A DNA stretch of 35,192 bases from a virus (IMGVR_UViG_3300034198_016345:1-35192), one strand, 5' to 3'; counted from the stretch's first letter, positions 4,648-11,207 are shown. Made by a program: numbers and translations. The notes: generated by a model from the letters alone, not told the origin.

Positions 4648-5530
4648 CAAGATAGTAAATGAAATCCGAGAATTGCCAATTCATAGCACACCTAAGCACT
4701 TGCTTTGGGTGATAGCTGATATTGCAGACGACAATGGCCAGACTGGCTGGTATGCACCAACATCACGCTTGATTAAAGAGACTGGCTTGAGCAATAAAAC
4801 AATTGCTGAATGTGTTTCTTATCTAAAAGATTGCGGAATTTTATCTGTAACAGGTGGTGCAGGCAGACAAAATCACTACTCAGTTAATGCTCAAAACTTT
4901 AACCCGACTGTAAAATATTCGCCTAAAAAACAATCAAAACCAGTGAGCGAGGTTCACCAGTGTGCCAGTTTTACCAGTGAACTAGGTTCACAACCACCAG
5001 TGAACCTCTCTCCAAAACCAGTGAACTTGGCGCAAAAACCAGTGAGAGAGGTTCACACTATCCATCATATCCCTCAATATCCCTCTGTTTATCCATCTAT
5101 AGGTGATGCAGAGAATGCACCTAAGGTTAAGTCAGAACCTAAGGTAAAACGCATCACTAAAAAACAAGCTGGCATCAATCGACTTGTTGAACTTGGTTGT
5201 GATGAAAAATATGCACATGACTGGATGGTTAATCGTAAAGGCGCACCACTAACAGATTCAGTTCTTGAAAACCTAATTGAGCAAGCAACCAAAGCAAACA
5301 TCACTTTGGCTACAGCAGTTCAATGGACAGCTAAGAAGGGCTACCAAGGATTTAAAGCCGATTGGTACTTGAAAGACCAACAACCGCAACAGAACACTGG
5401 CTACCAATCATCTGCCCAACAAACAGCGAATGAACAAGCCAAGTGGGACAACTTCCTGAAAGGGAAAACTCAACTTGTGGATGTCTCGCCAAAAAAGACG
5501 TTTCTGATTGAGGGGGTGGGTCATGCGTGA
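4640..5530 (+). CDS. Replication initiation protein: winged-helix plus DnaT-like domain
   Basis: I start at the ATG at 4640, five bases after AGGG; an ATG directly before it and a GTG further upstream are less well placed. The protein has 296 residues. About residues 10-85 are a winged-helix domain of the HTH_36 type found at the start of phage O-like replication proteins (YAPTSRLIKETGLSNKTIAE). A low-complexity linker rich in PVNL/PVSEVH repeats follows. About residues 180-250 resemble the primosomal DnaT C-terminal domain, ending in AVQWTAKKGYQGFKADWYL. The combination suggests origin recognition plus single-strand binding and helicase recruitment. The next gene, a probable helicase loader, overlaps it by 8 bp. 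Confidence 0.8.
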   Translation: MSNKIVNEIRELPIHSTPKHLLWVIADIADDNGQTGWYAPTSRLIKETGLSNKTIAECVSYLKDCGILSVTGGAGRQNHYSVNAQNFNPTVKYSPKKQSKPVSEVHQCASFTSELGSQPPVNLSPKPVNLAQKPVREVHTIHHIPQYPSVYPSIGDAENAPKVKSEPKVKRITKKQAGINRLVELGCDEKYAHDWMVNRKGAPLTDSVLENLIEQATKANITLATAVQWTAKKGYQGFKADWYLKDQQPQQNTGYQSSAQQTANEQAKWDNFLKGKTQLVDVSPKKTFLIEGVGHA

Positions 5531-6362
5531 GTTCACCCAAGACGATGCTATCCGTCTGATAGCAAAAATGCGCTCGTTCTACGGGAAGAAATTCTCTGAT
5601 CAATGGTCAGGTGTAGATCCAGAAGATATCGCAGATTCAATGGTTGAGTGCTTCCAAGGCTTAACAGCAGAAGATTTCAAACGCGGTGTAACCAAGATGA
5701 TGAAATCAACCTTCTGCCCAACAGTACCAGAGTTTAGAGCGTGGTGTGAGCCTAAGGCAGATGCTTGGTTGGATGCGCATGAAGCGTGGGCCATTGCAAA
5801 GCAATCAATTGAATTTGGTACAGGTCGTGAATTGACAGTGATCTGGACTGAGCAAGCGGCTAAAGCATTTGAAAAGTGTGCTGACTTGGTTGCAACTGGT
5901 GACAAGTTCCAATTGGCCGAAGCTAAGAAAATCTACGTTTCGATCTATGAGCGCCTAGTAACCGAAGCAAAAGACCAAGGATTAAAACCAGTCTACAACG
6001 TGAGCTTAGGTGTTGATCCCGATCAGCGAATCAGCGCGATCAAACAAGCCGAAGTAGCAGGATTCTTAACTGGTCCAGAAACTCAATTACAGCTTGAGCA
6101 TAAGCAAACTAAAGCAGAACAACAGGCAGAAGCTGAGCAATACAAATCAACGGCTCAAAAGGCCATTGCTGAGTTACGCGAAAAACTAAAGCTCAAAGCA
6201 CCAGTGAACAAAATGTCTGATGAGATCAAAGAGGTTCAACCTTGGGAACTCAAAGAAGATTCTGAGTACTGGCCCGATCCATTCGACCAGAAAGAACAAT
6301 ACATCGAAAGCCTAAAAGCAGAGGGTAAAGCTGTGCCGATGGCGTTGAGAGGTGCAGCGTGA
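5523..6362 (+). CDS. Probable helicase-loader (lambda P-like) replication protein
   Basis: A 279-residue protein starting at the ATG at 5523 after a purine-rich AGGGGG site. The first 70 residues (FTQDDAIRLIAKMRSFYGKKF, then MVECFQGLTAEDFKRGV, then CPTVPEFRAWC) look like the N-terminal part of phage replication P and related loader proteins, which bind host DnaB. The middle is helical and the tail is acidic with tryptophans (VQPWELKEDSEYWPDPFD). No Walker motif is visible, so it is not an AAA loader of the DnaC type. Assignment rests mainly on position directly after an O/DnaT-like gene and the N-terminal pattern. Confidence 0.6.
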   Translation: MREFTQDDAIRLIAKMRSFYGKKFSDQWSGVDPEDIADSMVECFQGLTAEDFKRGVTKMMKSTFCPTVPEFRAWCEPKADAWLDAHEAWAIAKQSIEFGTGRELTVIWTEQAAKAFEKCADLVATGDKFQLAEAKKIYVSIYERLVTEAKDQGLKPVYNVSLGVDPDQRISAIKQAEVAGFLTGPETQLQLEHKQTKAEQQAEAEQYKSTAQKAIAELREKLKLKAPVNKMSDEIKEVQPWELKEDSEYWPDPFDQKEQYIESLKAEGKAVPMALRGAA

Positions 6363-6670
6363 AACATCCTCTAGATAATCAAACTGTGGATTGGTGTGCT
6401 GATCAGATTAATACAGGGGCTTTAATCGCACTTAATCAAGAGATCGCTGTAGGAAAAACAATCAATCTTTTGCACTACGCAGTAAGACAAACAATCCCAT
6501 TTCAAGTGCGTGATGTAGCAGCGAATGTGACTGAGGTTTATGGGTCAATGGCAACTCGATATTTAAACACTCTGGTTCGTTTAGGCCTATTGGAAAAGGT
6601 AACACCTCACAAGTACCAGCCTACAGATTTAGCAAAGCGAATGATGAATATTGGAGATAACAATGAATAA
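6359..6670 (+). CDS. Small winged-helix-like protein
   Basis: Starts at a GTG that shares four bases with the stop of the previous gene. The 103 residues include a segment (FQVRDVAANVTEVYGSMATRYLNTLVRLGLLEKV) that reads as a winged-helix DNA-binding fold, with a basic turn and HKYQPTD wing after it. A regulatory or replication accessory role is likely. No named family is recognised. Confidence 0.65.
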   Translation: MKHPLDNQTVDWCADQINTGALIALNQEIAVGKTINLLHYAVRQTIPFQVRDVAANVTEVYGSMATRYLNTLVRLGLLEKVTPHKYQPTDLAKRMMNIGDNNE

Positions 6671-6980
6671 GAAAAAACAACTCAGAACTTGGTTAGAGAT
6701 TTGCGTTGGTCGTGGCACAGCATTGGCCAATGCAATGAGTGTAAGTCGTCAGTTCATTCATAGTGCTTCATTGGGCAAGACGCGCATATCAGATCAACAG
6801 TGGGGAGCAATCACCTTTGCAATGAACATTGTTGAGCTTGATGAAATGCGCAATCAAAAGAGCATCGAACATAACATTCTTAAAGCAGCTCGTAACAGTC
6901 ACAACAAAGACAGTGAAATAAAAAACATGTCTTTGGCTGAGTTAGACAAATGGGTTGATGTATTGGGGAGAGTGGCATGA
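6663..6980 (+). CDS. Small HTH (Cro/YdaS-like) regulator
   Basis: I start at the ATG at 6663, which has GGAG 6 nt upstream, rather than a TTG four codons earlier. The 105-residue protein begins with a helix-turn-helix resembling YdaS/Cro proteins (LRTWLEICVGRGTALANAMSVS, then RQFIHSASLGKTRISDQQW). The HTH domain ends near residue 55 and the rest is charged and helical. It overlaps both neighbours by a few bases. Several HTH genes in one early operon suggest layered control, but its targets are unknown. Confidence 0.65.
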   Translation: MNKKKQLRTWLEICVGRGTALANAMSVSRQFIHSASLGKTRISDQQWGAITFAMNIVELDEMRNQKSIEHNILKAARNSHNKDSEIKNMSLAELDKWVDVLGRVA

Positions 6981-7222
6981 ACGACAATGTGAATCATCCA
7001 AAGCACTACACAAGTGACCCAAGTGGTATTGAGTGCATCGAGATTACAAGACACCGTAATTTCAATATTGGTAATGCTATCAAGTATTTGTGGAGAAATG
7101 GCCTCAAAGATTCAGATAGCCAAGTACAAGACCTAAAGAAAGCAGTTTGGTACATCAATGACGAGATCAAGCGTTTAGAAAGCATTACCAAACGTGACTC
7201 AAGTGACGGAGAAGGGCGATGA
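6977..7222 (+). CDS. DUF3310 protein (T7 gp1.7-like nucleotide kinase family)
   Basis: The 81 residues fit DUF3310 from end to end: NHPKHYTSD near the start, GIECIEITRHRNFNIGNAIKYLWR, then QDLKKAVWYINDEI. The family includes T7 gene 1.7, reported as a nucleotide kinase acting on dTMP and dGMP. This short form keeps the conserved HPxHY, GNAxKYLWR and DLxKAxWY signatures. It may adjust nucleotide pools for phage DNA synthesis; activity of the short form is not established. Start and stop overlap both neighbouring genes. Confidence 0.88.
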   Translation: MNDNVNHPKHYTSDPSGIECIEITRHRNFNIGNAIKYLWRNGLKDSDSQVQDLKKAVWYINDEIKRLESITKRDSSDGEGR

Positions 7223-7473
7223 AGAAATTTGACTGGTTTTTATTGGGATACACGTTCAAGACAACCATTGGGCATGGTACAGGGTCTGTTGTTAAAGGCT
7301 TTAGCTTAGATAGTGGTGATAAAAATATTACCAATGCTGATATAGCAAAACTCACAGAGATGGCAAAAAAATCAGCAACCATCAAAGAACCAATTGTTGA
7401 TTTTTACATCATGAGTATTTCCTATCTTGGGCATATGACAGAAAAGGAATTCAATGAGGAGCAAAGCCAATGA
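7219..7473 (+). CDS. Hypothetical early phage protein, 84 aa
   Basis: Coupled to the DUF3310 gene by a 4-bp ATGA overlap and to the next gene in the same way. It begins MKKFDWFLLGYTFKTT and includes VKGFSLDSGDKNITNADI, a pattern seen in small unknown Acinetobacter phage proteins. No signal peptide, membrane segment or catalytic motif can be seen. The gene is supported by perfect operon packing rather than by homology. Confidence 0.65.
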   Translation: MKKFDWFLLGYTFKTTIGHGTGSVVKGFSLDSGDKNITNADIAKLTEMAKKSATIKEPIVDFYIMSISYLGHMTEKEFNEEQSQ

Positions 7474-7808
7474 ACGCGATCCGACTATTTAGACGACACG
7501 ATATAAACGACATCAAGAACATGCTTGAAACTGTTCCAGAGGGCGCAACTCACGTAACTGAAGATATGCGCATGTTTATAAATGAACACTTTGATCACTT
7601 AGAAACAATTAAAAATCAGATTCCAGTTCTAGCTCGAATTGTGGACCTCAAGCGCCTCGTTGAGAGCATCGACTTGGTTAATTCCTACGGAGGTGTTCAG
7701 GAATCTGAGTGGGAAATATCTTCACAAGATGATCTCCCTGAACATTGCTACCGATTACGTCAAGCAATTGATGACTACGAGGCAATTTATGGAGGTGAGC
7801 ATGTTTAA
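7470..7808 (+). CDS. Hypothetical early phage protein, 112 aa
   Basis: Overlaps the preceding gene by 4 bp and the following one by 8 bp. The protein is acidic and helical (DINDIKNMLETVPEGATHVTED; HLETIKNQIPVLARIVDLKRLVE) with no recognised domain. Its end contains the GGAGG ribosome site of the next gene. Confidence 0.65.
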   Translation: MNAIRLFRRHDINDIKNMLETVPEGATHVTEDMRMFINEHFDHLETIKNQIPVLARIVDLKRLVESIDLVNSYGGVQESEWEISSQDDLPEHCYRLRQAIDDYEAIYGGEHV

Positions 7809-8010
7809 AGTCGGTGATTGGGTTGTGTTCGATACAACCAAGCCATATTGCAGATTGCTGCCAGCTTGCTTGATGAAGTTTATTCAGGTTGAAGACGGGG
7901 ATGCCATAGTTGAATCACAAGGCCGATGGTGCTTGGTGAGCCTTGCAGCATTAAAACTGGCATCTGAGGATGACATTGAAGCAGGCCACAGAATTGAGCA
8001 GGTGAAGTGA
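7801..8010 (+). CDS. Hypothetical small beta-rich protein, 69 aa
   Basis: The ATG at 7801 has a near-perfect GGAGG five bases upstream; the much longer in-frame reading that starts earlier only shadows the previous gene. The protein (MFKVGDWVVFDTTKP..., then GDAIVESQGRWCLVSLAALKLAS) looks like a small SH3-like beta barrel, as in many short phage proteins beginning with F-K-V-G-D. A nucleic-acid or protein binding role is conceivable but not shown. Confidence 0.65.
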   Translation: MFKVGDWVVFDTTKPYCRLLPACLMKFIQVEDGDAIVESQGRWCLVSLAALKLASEDDIEAGHRIEQVK

Positions 8011-8309
8011 TGAGAAGTGAATTTGAGAAAACTGTAGTTTTAGATGATTTTGACCCACTTGAATATGCTTGGTTTGATCCAAAGCGGAACAGATACATTC
8101 CTTATTCTAGAGACGAAGTCTGTCTAGATGCTTCTATAACTTTAAATGCCGGCTGGGAGGCATTTCAGTATCAACAATCAAAAGTGGATGAGCTGCAAAA
8201 GCGGGTGGATTCGTGTCAAGAACTGATACAGAAATGGAATGGTGGTGGTTATGACATATTTGATGTGTTTAAAGAGTTAGAGCAAGCGCTCAAGGGTGGT
8301 GGGGAATGA
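8010..8309 (+). CDS. Hypothetical early phage protein, 99 aa
   Basis: Starts at the ATG of a TGATG junction, so it is translationally coupled to the previous gene. It has a DDFDPLEYAWFDPKRNRYIPYS segment and a C-terminal coiled coil (QSKVDELQKRVDSCQELIQKW). I recognise no family. The final residues (LKGGGE) overlap the next gene by 4 bp. Confidence 0.65.
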   Translation: MRSEFEKTVVLDDFDPLEYAWFDPKRNRYIPYSRDEVCLDASITLNAGWEAFQYQQSKVDELQKRVDSCQELIQKWNGGGYDIFDVFKELEQALKGGGE

Positions 8310-8560
8310 AGCTAAGAACAATCCCACAAGAGTATGAATCAATACTTTTTGAGGGCATCACAGAAGAACTAGACGCTTTTCTGAAAGGCACTGATTCAAA
8401 GGTGTATGTGCAAGGCGATTGCTTTGTGTTGTCTGGGTTTATCGGGAATCAGGGTGTTGATATAGGTGATTATTTATATAAATCAGATTCACCCCTAACC
8501 CTTGTTCATGTCGCACATAAGGATAAATCATTCAGTAATTACTTTGAGGTACTGCCATGA
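8306..8560 (+). CDS. Hypothetical early phage protein, 84 aa
   Basis: Coupled on both sides by 4-bp overlaps. The protein begins MKLRTIPQEYESILFEGITEE and has a beta-rich second half (KVYVQGDCFVLSGFIGNQGV). No domain is recognised. It directly precedes a predicted nuclease gene. Confidence 0.6.
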   Translation: MKLRTIPQEYESILFEGITEELDAFLKGTDSKVYVQGDCFVLSGFIGNQGVDIGDYLYKSDSPLTLVHVAHKDKSFSNYFEVLP

Positions 8561-8958
8561 CCACATTCAAAGAGGCTCAAAGAAGTAGATCAAAACCTTT
8601 GACACGCTCAAGCGTGTCAAGGAAGTTTGGCAAGACAGTCAGCAAAGGTGAAGCTCTATTAGAGAATCACCTCAATGCTTTAAAGATTCCATTTACTAAA
8701 GAATATCGGTTTCATCCAGAGCGCAGATGGCTGGCAGATTTCAGAATTGATGACATGCCCATCCTGGTAGAAGTCGAAGGCGGTGTATTCAGTAACGGTC
8801 GCCACACAAGAGGTGAAGGCTACACAAAAGACTGTGAGAAGTATTCAGCAGCAGCGGTGAATGGTTGGTTCGTGATTCGTGGTACTACAGCACAGATCAA
8901 AGAGGGATTAGTCATCCAATGGATTGAGAAGCTTATTGAACGGTTGAGAGGTGGGTGA
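8557..8958 (+). CDS. PD-(D/E)XK endonuclease-like protein
   Basis: The 133-residue protein has the layout of the small phage PD-(D/E)XK nucleases related to DUF559 and Vsr. It has a conserved Glu in the first helix (SKGEALLENHL), then EYRFHPERRWLADFRID with the metal-binding Asp of ADF. ILVEVEGGVF follows with the E-x-E pair, then GRHTRGEGYTKDCEKYSAAA and GWFVIRGT. These match the catalytic core and the following helix of this group. It probably cuts structured or mismatched DNA during phage replication or recombination. The lysine of a classical E-x-K is replaced by E-V-E, as is common in this branch. Confidence 0.8.
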   Translation: MTTFKEAQRSRSKPLTRSSVSRKFGKTVSKGEALLENHLNALKIPFTKEYRFHPERRWLADFRIDDMPILVEVEGGVFSNGRHTRGEGYTKDCEKYSAAAVNGWFVIRGTTAQIKEGLVIQWIEKLIERLRGG

Positions 8959-9041
8959 TGGGTGATATTGGATTTTGGTTATTCGCCTGCGTGGCAGTGG
9001 TTTGTTACACAATTCTAAAAATGAACGGTATTGAAATTTGA
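8958..9041 (+). CDS. Tiny membrane peptide, 27 aa
   Basis: A 27-codon ORF begins at the ATG of a TGATG junction with the nuclease gene and ends 9 bp before the next gene. The peptide is almost wholly one membrane span (IGFWLFACVAVVCYTILKM). Tight coupling and the hydrophobic pattern support it, but no function is known. Confidence 0.5.
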   Translation: MGDIGFWLFACVAVVCYTILKMNGIEI

Positions 9042-9050
9042 GGTGACGGT

Positions 9051-9608
9051 ATGAATGCAGTAGCAACTAAGTTTGAACAGTTTGAATGGTTGACTCATGG
9101 CTTAACAGCGAGTTCGCCAAGTTTGGAACCATGTGTTCGCGGCACAGGAGAGAAACCATTGGATTATCAAGATCGCTTGGGTGCTATTGCTTCAATGGAT
9201 ACTCAATTAGCAAAATCAGTAACAGCTTTAATTGTGTTTGATGGCAAGGCTCAGAGTGATTATGAGTATGTTCGTCAACACTTGGCAAATATCTTAATTA
9301 AGAATGCGGTAAATGATAAGAAGCGAGAGCCTGAGGGCATTGCAATGTATCATCTTGGTTGGTTGGTAGCGAAAATGGTTTTGGATTTCGCTTTGGATCC
9401 TGATTTAGAGGATAACTACACCGCTAAAGGGCGTTTGGCTTATGCGGGAATGAAGACGCATCAAATGTCGGTTAGCTCTTATCGCCAAACTTGGAAGACA
9501 TACGAAAACCTCATGACAATGGCAATAGAGTCAGCAATTGATGAAGCTGCCAAAGCTATTGAAAAGTATAAGAAAGAAACTTACAAAGTAGCTAAAAATA
9601 ATTGTTAG
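9051..9608 (+). CDS. Last early gene; candidate late-gene antiterminator (Q position)
   Basis: A 185-residue protein preceded by a GGTGA site. Mostly helical, with SSYRQTWKTYENLMTMAIE and a basic tail (KAIEKYKKETYKVAKNNC). I do not recognise a Q family signature. Two contextual facts suggest a Q-like role: it is the last gene of the early-right operon, and just after it come a candidate promoter and an intrinsic terminator, the layout of lambda Q, PR' and tR'. At least nine terminators also interrupt the downstream late region, so some antiterminator is needed. It could equally be an unrelated protein; the functional label is an inference. Confidence 0.45.
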   Translation: MNAVATKFEQFEWLTHGLTASSPSLEPCVRGTGEKPLDYQDRLGAIASMDTQLAKSVTALIVFDGKAQSDYEYVRQHLANILIKNAVNDKKREPEGIAMYHLGWLVAKMVLDFALDPDLEDNYTAKGRLAYAGMKTHQMSVSSYRQTWKTYENLMTMAIESAIDEAAKAIEKYKKETYKVAKNNC

Positions 9609-9634
9609 CATTTTTCTGATAACTAGAGTATAGT
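9605..9634 (+). promoter_or_regulatory. Candidate late (PR'-like) promoter
   Basis: TTAGCA (9605-9610), 18 bp, then TATAGT (9629-9634). A second -10-like TATACT lies at 9640-9645, and the two form an inverted repeat (AGTATAG, five Ts, CTATACT). A terminator follows within 50 bp, as at lambda PR'. Confidence 0.4.
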
Positions 9635-9679
9635 TTTTCTATACTGGTCGTATTACGGTTATCCGAGACCAAAGTCATT

Positions 9680-9706
9680 AAAGCTCATCGAAAGGTGGGC
9701 TTTTTT
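9680..9706 (+). terminator. Promoter-proximal terminator (tR'-like)
   Basis: A 10-bp stem (9680-9689 with 9694-9703) is capped by a C(GAAA)G tetraloop and followed by a T run. Before it, GGTC...CGG ttat CCG...GACC (9646-9670) forms another helix. A transcript ending here would be about 60 nt. Confidence 0.8.
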
Positions 9707-9707
9707 G

Positions 9708-9947
9708 TTGTCTGTAAAAAGACAATCTATCCTACTGGAGTGCCGACCAGTGGAACATGCCTTCGAGTAAAACTGCTTTATGCAGCCTAAACTAGGGAGT
9801 GGCGTCCCGACCTAAAGAGGATTGAAAGCAAGTAAAGCAGACCGTGCATGTTAGGTATGTGTGATTGTGAGTAGCGGTAGATCAGTTGCCGAGCTGATCA
9901 ATATCGTAATCTAAGGCAAGGGTGTGGCAGTTTGCCATGCCCTTTTT
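9708..9947 (+). ncRNA. Candidate structured RNA with terminal hairpin, about 240 nt
   Basis: No ORF fits here, but complementary segments are dense. They are TTGTCT/AGACAA (9708-9713, 9720-9725); CTACTGG/CCAGTGG (9732-9738, 9747-9753); a long-range pair AACATGC/GCATGTT (9754-9760, 9846-9852) enclosing an exact 8-bp pair CTGCTTTA/TAAAGCAG (9773-9780, 9833-9840); GGGA/TCCC (9795-9798, 9805-9808); and GATCAG/CTGATC (9880-9885, 9894-9899). CTGC/GCAG (9773-9776, 9782-9785) would compete with the 8-bp pair, so two folds are possible. The RNA ends in an 11-bp terminator. I recognise no known riboswitch or ribozyme signature. A weak promoter match (TTGTTG, 17 bp, TATCCT at 9705-9733) might give it its own start. 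Confidence 0.55.
9918..9947 (+). terminator. Strong terminator ending the structured region
   Basis: An 11-bp stem (9919-9929 with 9933-9943, two G-U pairs) with a GTT loop and a following T run. It lies 135 bases before the next gene, so it must be read through or marks the end of a separate RNA. Confidence 0.85.
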
Positions 9948-9955
9948 AATTTAGA

Positions 9956-10052
9956 GAAGTGAATGTGTTTTAGATATCACATCAGGATTAACCAGACCGA
10001 GAAAGCTCCAAGCGAGTGTATATAAACTGGAGTCTTAAGTTTCGTTCACTTC
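9956..10052 (+). promoter_or_regulatory. Three-way-junction-like leader before small genes
   Basis: GAAGTGAA (9956-9963) is exactly complementary to TTCACTTC (10045-10052). Inside are TGTG/CACA (9964-9967, 9978-9981) and CTCCA/TGGAG (10006-10010, 10028-10032). Together they could fold as a three-way junction just upstream of the 40-aa gene. No known riboswitch consensus is recognised. Confidence 0.4.
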
Positions 10053-10082
10053 ATCTAAGTTAATAACAATAAAGGTTCAGCC

Positions 10083-10205
10083 ATGGACGAAGAAGAACTC
10101 AAAGAAATTGAAGAAGATTGTCAGCAGTTTAAGAACGTAATCAAAACAGTGTTTTATTTGGCTGTGATGTTATTTGCAGCTTATTTGGTTTGGTGTAATT
10201 GGTGA
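10083..10205 (+). CDS. Small membrane protein, 40 aa
   Basis: ATG at 10083 with AAAGG seven bases upstream. The acidic N-terminus (MDEEELKEIEEDCQQF) is followed by one membrane span (VFYLAVMLFAAYLVW). It ends five bases before the next gene. As the first gene after the structured non-coding region it may be controlled by that leader. Function unknown. Confidence 0.6.
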   Translation: MDEEELKEIEEDCQQFKNVIKTVFYLAVMLFAAYLVWCNW

Positions 10206-10209
10206 TTGT

Positions 10210-10392
10210 ATGGACCTAATCGAAGCAAAAAAGAATCTTGAATCATTGCATCAAGACAAAGAAAAACTAGAAAGTCTTAATCATTTAAACGCGACACATC
10301 AGTTCAAAGAAGACTGTAAGCGTCGAGTGCATGATATAGACAAGCAGATTGGCAACATTCAACACAATATCAAACGCTATGCGAGACCGTAA
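10210..10392 (+). CDS. Small coiled-coil protein, 60 aa
   Basis: Starts at the ATG at 10210 (MDLIEAKKNLESLHQDKEK) with a GGTGA site; an in-frame upstream start is less likely because it would overlap the membrane-peptide gene. The protein is nearly all charged helix with heptad spacing, ending NIQHNIKRYARP. No known family. It overlaps the HNH-like gene by 14 bp. Confidence 0.55.
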   Translation: MDLIEAKKNLESLHQDKEKLESLNHLNATHQFKEDCKRRVHDIDKQIGNIQHNIKRYARP

Positions 10393-10660
10393 CCGACTGG
10401 AAGCGATTAGAAAGCTGCCGTGCATTAAGTGTGGTCAGAGTCCTAGTCAAGCCGCTCATTCAAATAGTTCAAAGCATGGTAAGGGTAGAGGAATCAAAGC
10501 AAGCGATGAGTTTACAGTACCTCTTTGCTACAAATGCCATTCTGCATTCGATAAGTTTGAACTAGGCACAAGACAAGAATCAGAAGCTTTGTTTGATGGG
10601 TGGTTGGAGAAGACTAATTTAATGTTAAAAATAGATACAAATTCTGACAGTGTTTTTTAA
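10379..10660 (+). CDS. HNH/DUF968-like zinc-binding nuclease candidate
   Basis: About 93 residues from the ATG at 10379; a TTG 30 bp upstream is an alternative and neither has a clear ribosome site. It shows C-x2-C (LPCIKCGQ), then AAHSNSSKHGKGRGIKASD, then PLCYKCHSAFD. This is the metal-binding pattern and H-N/H-x-C-x2-C-H layout of small HNH-type phage proteins related to DUF968 and the P1 Ref group. These act on DNA in recombination. It lies near NinB, another recombination gene, which fits. Confidence 0.7.
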   Translation: MRDRNRLEAIRKLPCIKCGQSPSQAAHSNSSKHGKGRGIKASDEFTVPLCYKCHSAFDKFELGTRQESEALFDGWLEKTNLMLKIDTNSDSVF

Positions 10661-10676
10661 TTAAATCATGTGGTTA

Positions 10677-10685
10677 TGGTATAAT
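10677..10685 (+). promoter_or_regulatory. Extended -10 promoter before the 113-aa gene
   Basis: TG-G-TATAAT is a perfect extended -10. No strong -35 is present, as usual for this class. Expected start is near 10692, giving a short leader with GAGGG before the gene at 10714. Confidence 0.6.
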
Positions 10686-10713
10686 TTAACTCTATAAAAG
10701 AGGGTTATTTGAT

Positions 10714-11055
10714 ATGCAAGAATTAGATAAAAATCGCTATATTGATTTAGATAATCTTGATCTTAGACATGTGCCATATGACCTATTAACACATCTACAA
10801 TCTGAGTGTGCAGGTGAAATTGAGCGGAAGCTAGAAGCGAAAAAAGTAAGAGCTTGGCGATTAGATGCCAAAAACCTTTATGGTGATAGATTTTTTAGAC
10901 ATGATGAATTGGATCAAGCTAAGAAATTGATGTGTGATCTCTTGGATAAGTATATAGATTGCCCACAAAGTCTTGGTAGAATTGAGTTACTTCCGATTAA
11001 GATTGTTCCTGAAATACTGGAAGATCGGATTAAAGAACAACAGGAATATGATTAA
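10714..11055 (+). CDS. Hypothetical protein with its own promoter and terminator
   Basis: A 113-residue protein (MQELDKNRYIDLDNLDLRHVP...) of unknown family, helical and charged, with no membrane segment. It is a complete small transcription unit: consensus extended -10 at 10677-10685, GAGGG nine bases before the ATG, and an intrinsic terminator right after the stop. That layout, inside a region otherwise served by the late transcript, is typical of a moron gene expressed from the prophage. Its function may concern the lysogen rather than particle assembly. Confidence 0.7.
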   Translation: MQELDKNRYIDLDNLDLRHVPYDLLTHLQSECAGEIERKLEAKKVRAWRLDAKNLYGDRFFRHDELDQAKKLMCDLLDKYIDCPQSLGRIELLPIKIVPEILEDRIKEQQEYD

Positions 11056-11056
11056 G

Positions 11057-11076
11057 CCACCCTCGGGTGGTTTTTT
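11057..11076 (+). terminator. Terminator after the 113-aa gene
   Basis: CCACC (11057-11061), loop CTCG, GGTGG (11066-11070), then six Ts. Confidence 0.85.
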
Positions 11077-11090
11077 ATTGATCATAAGAG

Positions 11091-11099
11091 TGTTAAAAT
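11091..11099 (+). promoter_or_regulatory. Extended -10 promoter of a small RNA
   Basis: TG-T-TAAAAT, an extended -10 with one mismatch. A start about seven bases downstream falls at 11105-11106, the first base of the first hairpin of the small RNA. Confidence 0.5.
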
Positions 11100-11104
11100 G
11101 ATTG

Positions 11105-11193
11105 GGCATTATGTATGCCAGCTCTTGTGACCAACTTGGTATCACTTAGAGCCTAAACCCTTAGTTAGTTTTGACGGACGCTAAGGGTTTTTT
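11105..11193 (+). ncRNA. Candidate stand-alone small RNA, about 88 nt
   Basis: Between two terminators lies a unit with its own promoter and no ORF. Three stem-loops follow in series: GGCAT/ATGCC (11105-11109, 11115-11119); a composite stem GCTCT-GTGACC with GG-TCAC-AGAGC (11121-11132, 11138-11152); and a 9-bp terminator hairpin. Almost every base is paired or in a loop. Size, own promoter and intrinsic terminator fit a trans-acting small RNA. Alternatively it is the leader of ninB, with the terminator as attenuator. No known RNA family is recognised. Confidence 0.55.
11156..11193 (+). terminator. Terminator between small RNA and ninB
   Basis: AACCCTTAG (11156-11164) pairs perfectly with CTAAGGGTT (11181-11189), and six Ts follow. 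The 16-nt loop is large. Confidence 0.8.
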
Positions 11194-11207
11194 ATTGCGA
11201 GGTTGAA

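Noticed and set aside
7639-7800. Upstream extension of the 69-aa gene
   Set aside because: It only shadows the preceding gene; the ATG at 7801 has a strong GGAGG.
9720-9947. tRNA, tmRNA or hammerhead-type ribozyme
   Set aside because: No acceptor/T-loop consensus and no CUGAnGA...GAAA core could be placed.
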